Assembly: GCA_900553255.1 (NCBI GenBank)
Contig: USCI01000039.1
Location: 1 to 22,699 of the forward strand
DNA length: 22,699 nucleotides
Direction: 5' to 3'
Source of the DNA: an uncultured Oscillospiraceae bacterium
GTDB taxonomy: Bacteria; Bacillota; Clostridia; Oscillospirales; Acutalibacteraceae
Within the stretch, counting starts at the first letter, position 1. Each line of letters opens with the position of its first letter. Shown piece after piece: positions 8,971 to 15,467 of this stretch. The translations under genes and the position numbers were made by a program. The notes beneath the pieces are model-generated. The model was not told the DNA's origin and ran no database searches. It worked only from the letters and a program-made list of their open reading frames with translations.

Positions 8971-10209
8971 TTATTCCGCTTTCCCGCGCGCCCTTTTCTT
9001 ACGCACAACAACGAGGATTACCACCGCCGCGACAGCCGCTGCCAGAACGGCGGCACCGCCGATTATCCAGGGCATCATGCCCGGCCCCTCTTTTTTCGCC
9101 ACGCTGTCAATGTTGGCTTTTGCACGCGCGATAATCGTGTTGACGGGCGCGGCGGTCTGCGCTTCGTCCAGCGCGGTGTTGGCCTGCGTCAGATACTCTT
9201 CAACAATCTTCCAGTTTTTCGAGGAGTAATCGCTCTTCTGGGCATAACCCGCCAGATCGTTTTTCTGCTGCGTCATATACGCCTGAAGCTCTTCCTGCTC
9301 TTTGGCCAGCGTCGGCACCGCATCCATTTTGGCGGTCGCTTCCTCAAACGCCGCGTTCACCTCCTCCTCAGAGGAAAGATCCGCAAAGCTCTCCACAGCC
9401 TCATCCACGATGCCCTCCAGCTCCGCCGCACGCGCGATGGAATACGCTTGGCCGTCACCTACCATCTCGGTGTATTTCTCCTGCAGAGCCGCTGCCTTTT
9501 CCTCTTTCAGCGCTTCGAGCGCCGTCACCGTCTCATACTCCGGCCGCTGCGCTTCATCATACGCCGCCGTATCCATGCCGAACTGCGGAATAAAGGAGGC
9601 GGTTGCCGTTCCCGGATCGCCGTTCATGATGGCGTAGACGATATACAGCGTATCGCCCTTGGCCAGATGCACCGTGGTCTTTACCGTATCGGGATCCATC
9701 GTGGCCGCCACATCCATCCGACGGACAACCATCCGGATCCCGTCCGGGTTTTCGGCGATAAAGCGGAACGCGGAATGGGTCGCCCACTGATCGGTGAGGG
9801 TGTCCTTTTGCGTAATATCCAGTCTCATGTTTTCCTTCGCCGTGATTTTCAGTACCGTTGCGCTCGTTGCCGTGGCCCGCCACTGCCAGCGCCACAGCAC
9901 ATTCTGGCCGCCGTCCGGAGTGGTGACGTCCGCCGGGCTGGCAAGCGTATCGTCCGGCGTTCCGCTGCCGTCACCGAACCATTTTGAAAACGCCTGCAGG
10001 CTGCCGTTTTCAAAATCGCCGAACAGGAACTGGTAGTCGACGAGAGTCTTGGAGATCGGCGTTCCTCCGGCGACAACCTCTTCGCTGACCATCGTGGAGT
10101 AATCGAGGGATTCCGTGGCGGCGGATGCGCTCAACGGGATCTGGCAGATCAAAAGGGTCAGCAGCAGATAAAGGATACCGATTGTTCCGAACTTCTGAAT
10201 GGCTTTCAT
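8971..10209 (-). CDS. Membrane-anchored surface protein: one binding-type domain plus coiled-coil stalk
   Basis: A 412-aa type-I surface protein. The start at 10209 precedes a signal peptide (MKAIQKFGTIGILYLLLTLL...SASA) and has AAAGGGGA upstream. Residues ~40-215 are a beta-rich domain resembling the repeat of the next protein: VDYQFLFGD, LKITAKENMRLDI and HLAKGDTLYI align with FDYELLMGD, FRITAKKNIKLSI and HLRSGETVIF there. Residues ~222-375 are helical and charged. The stretch SDYSSKNWKIVEEYLTQANT followed by NTIIARAKANID looks FIVAR-like, suggesting a stalk. A hydrophobic helix at ~379-402 with a KKRARGK tail anchors it in the membrane. The product is probably a membrane-proximal substrate receptor working with the importer directly downstream. 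The function is inferred from architecture and position. The domain is not one I can name. Confidence 0.82.
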   Translation of the reverse strand: MKAIQKFGTIGILYLLLTLLICQIPLSASAATESLDYSTMVSEEVVAGGTPISKTLVDYQFLFGDFENGSLQAFSKWFGDGSGTPDDTLASPADVTTPDGGQNVLWRWQWRATATSATVLKITAKENMRLDITQKDTLTDQWATHSAFRFIAENPDGIRMVVRRMDVAATMDPDTVKTTVHLAKGDTLYIVYAIMNGDPGTATASFIPQFGMDTAAYDEAQRPEYETVTALEALKEEKAAALQEKYTEMVGDGQAYSIARAAELEGIVDEAVESFADLSSEEEVNAAFEEATAKMDAVPTLAKEQEELQAYMTQQKNDLAGYAQKSDYSSKNWKIVEEYLTQANTALDEAQTAAPVNTIIARAKANIDSVAKKEGPGMMPWIIGGAAVLAAAVAAVVILVVVRKKRARGKAE

Positions 10210-10260
10210 AATGCAAAATCCCCTTTCGTTGCTTGTTGGGTTTTGCCCGGATACGCAGAG

Positions 10261-10364
10261 GCCTGCCGGGCCGCGGTGTAAGACAGGAATTACAGCCCTG
10301 CGATGGTTTACGGGGCGCTGGACAGGCCGCAAACCCCTGTCCTGTCCGTTCAGGCCCGGCAGGC
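10261..10364 (-). other. Structured intercistronic spacer with long-range perfect inverted repeat
   Basis: The 161-bp gap between the two surface-protein genes contains a perfect 12-bp inverted repeat (GCCTGCCGGGCC at 10261-10272, its complement at 10353-10364). Its arms enclose 80 nt. A nested GGACAGG/CCTGTCC pair sits inside at about 10320-10346. The transcript should fold into a stable bulged stem directly after the first stop codon. There is no U-tract, so a role in RNA processing or in setting the ratio of wall-anchored to membrane-anchored receptor is more plausible than termination. Confidence 0.55.
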
Positions 10365-10370
10365 TGCGGT

Positions 10371-12248
10371 TCAGCGGGCTTTTCCGGCCTTGCCGACAGC
10401 CAGAAGGGTGCCCAGTGCGGCTGTCAGGGCAACAAACGCAAAGCCGAGGAGCAGCGTGTTGTATCCGGTGTCGGGTACCTGCTGAGGATCAAATGCGTTG
10501 GGGTCGGCGGTAAACTGTGCGTTGAAATAGATGGTCTGCACATCCGCCGTATCATTTCCAAAGTAGAACAGCAGGCTGTCTCCTGCCCGAAGGTGCGCGA
10601 CGACCTCTTTATTCACCACGGTCGGCGCATCGGCCGTTCCCGCCGCAATATCCGTGCTGCTGATCTGCCCGCGGTTTCCGTCCGGATCGACGACCACCGC
10701 GCGCAGGTAGCCGGAGGCCCAGTCGGAGCGCGCTTCATACGCGATTGTCAGCGCGATATCCTTTTTGGCGGTCATTTTGAATACGACGTTGGCATTGCTC
10801 TCCGCCTTTCCGCCTCTGAGCTGGAAGGAGCTGATAAACCGTGTTTCGTCCGCAAAGTCCGCGGCGTCCTTGACCTTGGGCGTGTCGCCGCTGTCGGAAT
10901 GGGTGAAGGGCGTCAGGGTTCCCTGCGCGTTGCCCATCAGCAGCTCGTAATCCATGTTCACGCCATCGGTCACCTTGCCCATATCCTGGTCGATCACGGC
11001 CTGCACCATATCCCCGCTGGTCCAATGCTCAACCTTGCCCATCGGAACAACCGGCTCGCCGGGATCCGGCTCCACATACGCGTGCGGGTCGGCCTTGAAA
11101 AGGGCGGTAAAATAGATCGTCTGGACGTCGGCGCCGTCATTGCCGAAATAGAAAATAACGGTTTCGCCTGACCGGAGATGGACGTCCACGGTTTTGCTGA
11201 CAATAACCGGCGCCTTTTCGGACCCGGCGGTGATTTCGGTCCGGTCGATTTGCACGATGCCGCCCTGAGCAGCCGGGGCAATGGTGCGCAGGTACCCGGA
11301 GGCCCAGTCGGATTTTGCCTCGAAATCAATCGAGAGTTTTATATTTTTCTTGGCGGTGATGCGAAACGCCACATTGCCGCCGCTGCTGGCTCTGCCGCCG
11401 CGGAGCTGGAAGGAGCTGATGAACCGCGTTTCGTCCGCAAAATCCGCAGCATCCTTGACCTTGGGCGTATCGCCGCTGTCAGAATGGGTAAAAGGCGACA
11501 GGGTCCCTTCCGCATCGCCCATCAGCAGCTCATAGTCAAAGTTATCCTCCGAGGTCACCTTCCCGTAATTCGCACCGATTACCGCCTGCACCATCTCCCC
11601 GCTGGTCAGCCGGGTGGTGTCTTCGGGAACATAGCCGTCGGGGTCAGCCGTGAAGGAGGCTGTAAACGAAAGCGTCCGCCAGTCGTCTTTATCGTTGCCG
11701 AAATAGAACAGAAGGGTATCTCCCGCCTTCAGCTGCACTTCCACCGTTTTGTTTACCACCACCGGCGCTTCGACCGTCCCTTTCGCCACATTCGTACGGT
11801 CGATCTCTTCGCCCGCCTTCAGCGTGCGGAAAAAACCGCTGGCCCAGTCGGAGCTTGCCTGAAACTGGATGCTGAATTTTATGTTCTGTTTTGCCGTGAT
11901 CCGGAAGCCTACGTTGCTGTCGGGCTTGCCCCCGCGAATCTGCCAGGAGCTGATAAAGCGTCCCGGATCGCCTTCGGCGGCATCCTTAACCCTGAGGGCT
12001 TCGCCGGTTTCCGCGGCGGTAAAGGGACTCAGCGTTCCCTCGGCATTCCCCATCAGCAGCTCGTAGTCAAAGTTTACCTGCGAGGTCACTTTCCCAAAAT
12101 CCTGATCAATTGTGGCCTGCACCATGTCCCCGCTGGTCAGCGTTTCCTGATTTTCCTGCGATACAGCCCGGGCGCTCAGCCCCGGCAAAAGGGGACTCAG
12201 GACGATTGCCAGCGCGCTGACAGCTGCCATAACCTTACCCAAAACCAT
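10371..12248 (-). CDS. Sortase-anchored surface protein with three copies of an unnamed ~170-aa domain
   Basis: A 625-aa cell-wall protein starting at ATG 12248 with AAGGAGG nine bases upstream. A signal peptide covers about residues 1-30. Three tandem domains follow (residues ~39-203, 216-388, 411-583). Each runs from SGDMVQA...FDYELLMG through TPKVKDAADFADETRFISSF, FRITAKKNIKLSI and KSDWASGYLR to GDTLLFYFGND and ADP. The C-terminus is a sortase signal: VPDTG at 591-595, a hydrophobic stretch, then GKAGKAR. Alternating hydrophobic strands, conserved Trp/Tyr and no catalytic motif suggest a beta-sandwich, carbohydrate-binding-module-like adhesin. It is the first gene of the glycosidase/importer operon, so it likely captures the polymer at the wall. 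The domain family is not recognised and the binding role is inference. Confidence 0.88.
   Translation of the reverse strand: MVLGKVMAAVSALAIVLSPLLPGLSARAVSQENQETLTSGDMVQATIDQDFGKVTSQVNFDYELLMGNAEGTLSPFTAAETGEALRVKDAAEGDPGRFISSWQIRGGKPDSNVGFRITAKQNIKFSIQFQASSDWASGFFRTLKAGEEIDRTNVAKGTVEAPVVVNKTVEVQLKAGDTLLFYFGNDKDDWRTLSFTASFTADPDGYVPEDTTRLTSGEMVQAVIGANYGKVTSEDNFDYELLMGDAEGTLSPFTHSDSGDTPKVKDAADFADETRFISSFQLRGGRASSGGNVAFRITAKKNIKLSIDFEAKSDWASGYLRTIAPAAQGGIVQIDRTEITAGSEKAPVIVSKTVDVHLRSGETVIFYFGNDGADVQTIYFTALFKADPHAYVEPDPGEPVVPMGKVEHWTSGDMVQAVIDQDMGKVTDGVNMDYELLMGNAQGTLTPFTHSDSGDTPKVKDAADFADETRFISSFQLRGGKAESNANVVFKMTAKKDIALTIAYEARSDWASGYLRAVVVDPDGNRGQISSTDIAAGTADAPTVVNKEVVAHLRAGDSLLFYFGNDTADVQTIYFNAQFTADPNAFDPQQVPDTGYNTLLLGFAFVALTAALGTLLAVGKAGKAR
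10500..11018 (-). repeat. Surface-protein domain repeat 3
   Basis: Encodes residues ~411-583, directly before the VPDTG sorting signal. It shares the invariant DYELLMG, RFISSFQLRGG, SDWASGYLR and FYFGND motifs with repeat 2. Confidence 0.82.
11085..11603 (-). repeat. Surface-protein domain repeat 2
   Basis: Encodes residues ~216-388. A core segment beginning THSDSGDTPKVKDAADFADE is protein-identical to repeat 3 for about 30 residues, while the DNA differs at synonymous sites. Confidence 0.82.
11640..12134 (-). repeat. Surface-protein domain repeat 1
   Basis: Encodes residues ~39-203 of the 625-aa wall protein. It is the most diverged of the three tandem copies: TAAETGEALRVKDAAEGDPG replaces the THSDSGDTPKVKDAADFADE of the other two. 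Confidence 0.8.
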
Positions 12249-12282
12249 GACCGTTTTCCTCCTTGCAAAATATTATTATCCA

Positions 12283-12415
12283 TTTGGTATAAGGCAGTGC
12301 GCTTCGCAAAGCCCGGACAGCAAGCAGACGGCATTGTTGTACACGGGCTGCAAAAATGAATATTATTACCAGAAATTTTTTTCATTTTTATTTTTTGCAA
12401 TGCACTCATACCAAA
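12283..12415 (-). ncRNA. Candidate structured 5' leader of the glycan operon
   Basis: In the minus-strand transcript, TTTGGTATGAG (12415-12405) can pair with CTTATACCAAA (12293-12283), an 11-bp closing stem with one G-U. Inside it, AAAAATGAA pairs with TTCATTTTT (12381-12389 with 12352-12360). A GCCCG/CGGGC pair lies at 12344-12348 with 12311-12315, and GCTTTGCGAAGC is a further small hairpin. The closing stem begins two or three bases after the predicted transcription start and ends ~18 nt before the ribosome binding site. That layout resembles a multi-helix cis-regulatory leader. No known riboswitch class was recognised. Confidence 0.4.
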
Positions 12416-12424
12416 CAACTTGAT

Positions 12425-12452
12425 TGTATAGTGCCAAACCCAAGCAAATCAA
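12425..12452 (-). promoter_or_regulatory. Putative housekeeping-sigma promoter of the glycan operon
   Basis: On the minus strand, TTGATT (12452-12447), a 16-bp spacer, then TATACA (12430-12425). The frame-shifted alternative TACAAT lies two bases downstream. It would start the transcript at about 12418, giving a ~170-nt leader before the 625-aa protein. Confidence 0.5.
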
Positions 12453-12806
12453 GGGGTATCCCTCCATTTGACCATAAAACAATAAAATGCCCGGGAAATA
12501 GCCATTTTCTTATAGCAGCATGCCAAAGGATGGATCGTCAGCCTTTGCACAGACATGGACTGGAGCTGTGTTCCCTGCAAATCCACGGAGCGGGAGGCGT
12601 CCTCCGGTTAAGATGAATTGGGCCGGCCGGTCGAAAGAATGAAAGCCGTCGGAGACATCCGTGGAAATGGTTTTCACAGCTGCCTGCTGCGGCGCTGCCG
12701 GAGACGTCCGCAATGCCGGGAATACCGGTTCTGACGGGGCGTGCCGGGACCACCGACCTGCGCGAGAAATACATAAAAGGCATGGCACAAAATTAAAACG
12801 AAGTAT
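12453..12806. other. Intergenic stretch without convincing gene
   Basis: About 350 bp between the divergent promoters. Short open frames exist on both strands (for example 12510-12821 minus) but have no ribosome binding site and no protein-like composition. The only structure seen is a decayed copy of the palindromic element found intact at 17779-17938, located near 12612-12660. Confidence 0.5.
12612..12660. repeat. Degenerate, internally deleted relative of the palindromic element at 17779-17938
   Basis: GATGAATTGGGCCGG here matches GATGAATTGTGCCGG at 17819-17833 in 14 of 15 bases. The following CCGGtcGAAAGAATGAAAGC parallels CCGGAAAGAATAAAAGC at the right end of the intact element. The middle of the element is absent, and ATCC at the end corresponds to its terminal repeat. 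Confidence 0.45.
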
Positions 12807-12834
12807 TTTACATTTCCCCAAAAAGCGTTACACT
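12807..12834 (+). promoter_or_regulatory. Putative promoter of the alcohol dehydrogenase operon
   Basis: TTTACA (12807-12812), a 16-bp spacer, TACACT (12829-12834), followed 57 bp later by the first start codon with AAAGGAG ahead of it. Confidence 0.5.
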
Positions 12835-12862
12835 ATAGATGTCCGGGTTTCCGGGCGTCTAT
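12835..12862 (+). promoter_or_regulatory. Operator-like palindrome / leader hairpin at the alcohol dehydrogenase start site
   Basis: ATAGATGTCCGG, a 4-nt GTTT loop, then CCGGGCGTCTAT. All 12 positions pair in RNA, two as G-U. It begins at the -10 box and covers the expected start of transcription, so it could be a repressor site or a 5' mRNA hairpin. Confidence 0.45.
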
Positions 12863-12890
12863 ATTCTTTTACCGAAAGGAGCGCTTTTCC

Positions 12891-14054
12891 ATGCAACTGG
12901 ATTTTACCTATGAAAACCCCACAAGGGTGCATTTTGGCCGCTCGGCGCTCGACCATCTGCCGCAGGAGCTGGCCGGCTACGGCGATACCGTCCTGCTGGT
13001 ATACGGCAAAAACGCGATCAAGAGGATCGGCCTGTACGACCGGATCACCGCTATTCTCCGGGAATGCGGCAAAACCGTGGTGGAGCTGCCGGGGATCAAA
13101 TCCAACCCCACCTACGCTCAACTGCTGGAGGGCGCCCGGCTGGTGCGGGAAAACCGCGTGGATCTGATTCTGGCGGTCGGCGGCGGCTCGGTGATCGACT
13201 GCGCAAAGGGAATCTCCGTTTCCGCCTACTGCGAGGGCGATCCCTGGCAGCGGTACTGGATGGATTTTGAGGAGGTGGACAATCCCCTTGTGCCGGTGGG
13301 CTGCGTGCTGACCATGGCCGGCACCGCCTCCGAGATGAACGGCGGCTCGGTGATCACCAACGAGGAGCAGACCATCAAGAACGGCCGCGTATTCCCGGCC
13401 AAGGTGAACCCCCGGTTTGCCATCCTCAACCCGGAATATACCTATTCGGTGCCCAAGGCGCAGATGGTCAGCGGCATCTTTGATACGATGTCCCACCTCA
13501 TGGAGCAGTACTTCAGCGGCGACGACGACAACACCACCGACTACATCATCGAGGGGGTCATGGAATCCCTCATCCGCAGCGCGCGCGAAGCGCTGAAAAA
13601 CCCGGAGGATTACGAGGCGCGCAGCAACCTGATGTGGTGCGCCACGATGGGGCTGAACACCGTCACCGGGCTGTCCAAGGCGCAGGACTGGGAGGTGCAT
13701 ATGATTGAGCACCAGCTCGGCGCCTACACCGACTGCCCGCACGGCGCGGGGCTGGCGGCGATCTCGGTGCCTTATTACCGGTACATTTACCGGGACGGCC
13801 TGGACAAGTTCGTGCGGTTTGCCGCAAAGGTCTGGGGCATCGATCCGCACGGCATGGACAAGGAGCAGGCTGCGCTGGCCGGCATCGATGCTCTGGCCGC
13901 CTTTATCCGCGAACTCGGCCTGCCCGTCACGCTGCGTGAGCTTGGCGCGACCGAGGATATGCTGCCGAAAATTGCCGCGTCCGCGGTCAAGGGCGGCGGC
14001 TACCGCCGGATGGAGGAGGCGGACATCCTCAAGGTGCTGGAGGCCTGCTATTAA
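12891..14054 (+). CDS. Iron-containing alcohol dehydrogenase (butanol dehydrogenase/YqhD group)
   Basis: A 387-aa cytosolic NAD(P)H-dependent oxidoreductase interconverting aldehydes and alcohols. GGGSVIDCAKGI (97-108) is the dinucleotide-binding segment. The metal ligands fit the family as Asp198 and His202 (IFDTMSHLMEQY), His270 (WEVHMIEH) and His284 (DCPHGAG), with the 14-residue spacing seen in YqhD and FucO. AAAGGAG lies upstream of the ATG. It is the first gene of a short plus-strand redox operon with a cupin, a flavodoxin and an aldo/keto reductase. The natural substrate is unknown. The group reduces short-chain or toxic aldehydes. Confidence 0.94.
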   Translation: MQLDFTYENPTRVHFGRSALDHLPQELAGYGDTVLLVYGKNAIKRIGLYDRITAILRECGKTVVELPGIKSNPTYAQLLEGARLVRENRVDLILAVGGGSVIDCAKGISVSAYCEGDPWQRYWMDFEEVDNPLVPVGCVLTMAGTASEMNGGSVITNEEQTIKNGRVFPAKVNPRFAILNPEYTYSVPKAQMVSGIFDTMSHLMEQYFSGDDDNTTDYIIEGVMESLIRSAREALKNPEDYEARSNLMWCATMGLNTVTGLSKAQDWEVHMIEHQLGAYTDCPHGAGLAAISVPYYRYIYRDGLDKFVRFAAKVWGIDPHGMDKEQAALAGIDALAAFIRELGLPVTLRELGATEDMLPKIAASAVKGGGYRRMEEADILKVLEACY

Positions 14055-14117
14055 GTTGATATAATGCCCGCCGCGGCGGGCCGCTCCGGCCCATAAAACA
14101 CAATGGAGGGATCCGAT

Positions 14118-14552
14118 ATGAAAATCCAGGATGGGGCGCAGTTCGAGAAGGCCAACGTATTCGGCACCGGCGCGCCCAACGACGCGTACGCGCAGTATTT
14201 TTCCGGCCGCTCCTTTTTGAACCCGCTGACCCGGCCGGGCGAATGCGCGGTGTTTCTGGCCAACGTAACCTTTGAGCCGGGCTGCCGCAACAACTGGCAC
14301 ATCCATCACGCCAAAAGCGGGGGCGGCCAGCTGCTCATCTGCACCGCCGGCGAGGGCTGGTACCAGGAGGAGGGCAAGCCCGCCGTGAGCCTGACGCCGG
14401 GCATGGTCATCACCATCCCGGCCAACGTAAAGCACTGGCACGGCGCCAAGGCGGATTCCTGGTTCAGCCACATCGCTGTGGAGGTGCCCGGGGAGGAAAC
14501 CGCCAACGAATGGTGCGAGCCGGTCACCGATGAGGAGTACGGGCGGCTTTGA
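14118..14552 (+). CDS. Small single-domain cupin protein
   Basis: A 144-aa cupin. ATG 14118 is preferred over 14103 because GGAGGG (14105-14110) is correctly placed for it. Motif 1 is GCRNNWHIHHAKSGGGQLL, with the two His ligands present but Gln where the usual Glu stands. Motif 2 is PGMVITIPANVKHWHG. The C-terminus SWFSHIAVEVPG...EWCEPVTDEEYGRL is characteristic of cupins often found fused to or beside carboxymuconolactone decarboxylase-like proteins. It probably binds a metal and isomerises or protects a small carbonyl compound. Placement after the alcohol dehydrogenase suggests a shared aldehyde/redox-stress role, but the reaction is not established. Confidence 0.9.
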   Translation: MKIQDGAQFEKANVFGTGAPNDAYAQYFSGRSFLNPLTRPGECAVFLANVTFEPGCRNNWHIHHAKSGGGQLLICTAGEGWYQEEGKPAVSLTPGMVITIPANVKHWHGAKADSWFSHIAVEVPGEETANEWCEPVTDEEYGRL

Positions 14553-14975
14553 GAACAGCAGGCCGGGAATGGCACAATGAGCGTCAAAACAGAAAGGATG
14601 AAGCATCGTGGGCAAAACCCTTGTCGCCTATTTTTCTGCCGGCGGCGTGACCAGGCATGCGGCCGAACGGCTCGCCGCGGCCGCCGGGGCGGAGCTGTTT
14701 GAAATCCGGCCCGCCGTGCCCTATACCAGGGCCGACCTGGACTGGACCGACAAAAACAGCCGCAGTTCGGTGGAGATGCGGGATCCGTCCTCCCGCCCGG
14801 CGATCGCGGAGAAGCTCGGCAATATGGACGATTACGACACCGTTTTCCTGGGCTTCCCTAAAATGGAGCAGGGTTATATCTGTGTATAGCGGTGTATTGC
14901 GTAGAGGAAGGAGGGCGAATAGGTACAGAAAACACAGCAGAAAGAAAAAAGTGTGTATAGAGTAAGGTAGGAACG

Positions 14976-15000
14976 ACCATGAAAGTGGTCGCTTTTTTTA
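14976..15000 (+). terminator. Rho-independent terminator inside the inserted element
   Basis: CGACCA (14976-14981), 6-nt loop, TGGTCG (14988-14993), then a run of T. A second GGGGA-AAAA-TCCCC hairpin follows at 15002-15015, just ahead of the cargo gene. Confidence 0.75.
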
Positions 15001-15050
15001 TGGGGAAAAATCCCCTATCCTACAAGCTATAAGGAAAGGAGGTCATATCC

Positions 15051-15419
15051 ATGAACACCAAGATCTGCTATCTATACCGGGATGCAGATAACTATAAGGT
15101 TCATAATGAGTGCGTTATCCAGGGGGAATTATCCAGGGAGCAAATCCAAAGCATTCTTGATTGCTGTGACATGGGTGAATATTTTATCCCAAGACAGGTC
15201 GGGATGCCGGAAAGGAGATTCAATGAGTATGATACCGAGGTCGATCATTGCTGGTTTGAAATCAGCGAAGATGGGTTTGAGCGCACAAATCAGCCTGCGA
15301 ATATTCCCCTAACGGCCAGACAGCTCGTGGAGAACTTTGCCCTTCGTAAAGATAATTGGGATGACACGGAGTGGATGGCTTCAGAAACAGAAAATAGTGA
15401 TTTAGAAATGGAGATGTAG
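15051..15419 (+). CDS. Conserved hypothetical cargo protein of conjugative elements
   Basis: A 122-aa acidic soluble protein with a strong AAAGGAGG ribosome binding site nine bases before the ATG. It starts MNTKICYLYRDADNYKVHNE and contains GEYFIPRQVG and DTEVDHCWFEI, then a C-terminal helix LTARQLVENFALRKDNWDD. Proteins of this style are common small cargo of clostridial conjugative transposons. I know of no biochemical function. It is intact and preceded by a terminator, so it may still be expressed inside the otherwise dead element. Lower GC and different codon choice from the host genes fit foreign origin. Confidence 0.8.
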   Translation: MNTKICYLYRDADNYKVHNECVIQGELSREQIQSILDCCDMGEYFIPRQVGMPERRFNEYDTEVDHCWFEISEDGFERTNQPANIPLTARQLVENFALRKDNWDDTEWMASETENSDLEMEM

Positions 15420-15422
15420 CTG

Positions 15423-15467
15423 ATGAATGAATGGGAACGCCTGCACCAGCAGGCCAAGCGTTACTAA
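15423..15467 (+). pseudogene. N-terminal stub of a DUF4314-like cargo gene
   Basis: ATG 15423, four bases after the preceding stop, reads MNEWERLHQQAKRY and then TAA. This matches the opening of DUF4314-type proteins that normally follow the preceding gene in conjugative elements and continue KE.YPPGTR. Here the rest is missing and the frame runs into the element's right end, marking the junction of a large internal deletion. The DUF4314 match is from memory of the family opening only. Confidence 0.5.

Noticed and set aside
10500..12134. CRISPR or short tandem DNA repeat
   Set aside because: The repeats are ~500 bp, in frame and diverge at synonymous sites, so they are protein domain duplications.
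12510..12821. 103-codon minus-strand frame in the divergent intergenic region
   Set aside because: It overlaps the alcohol dehydrogenase promoter and a decayed repeat and is rich in Arg/Pro/Ser, as in translated non-coding GC-rich DNA.
12828..14615. 595-codon minus-strand frame over the alcohol dehydrogenase and cupin genes
   Set aside because: Its composition is the mirror of the two real genes, with no domain and no start signal.
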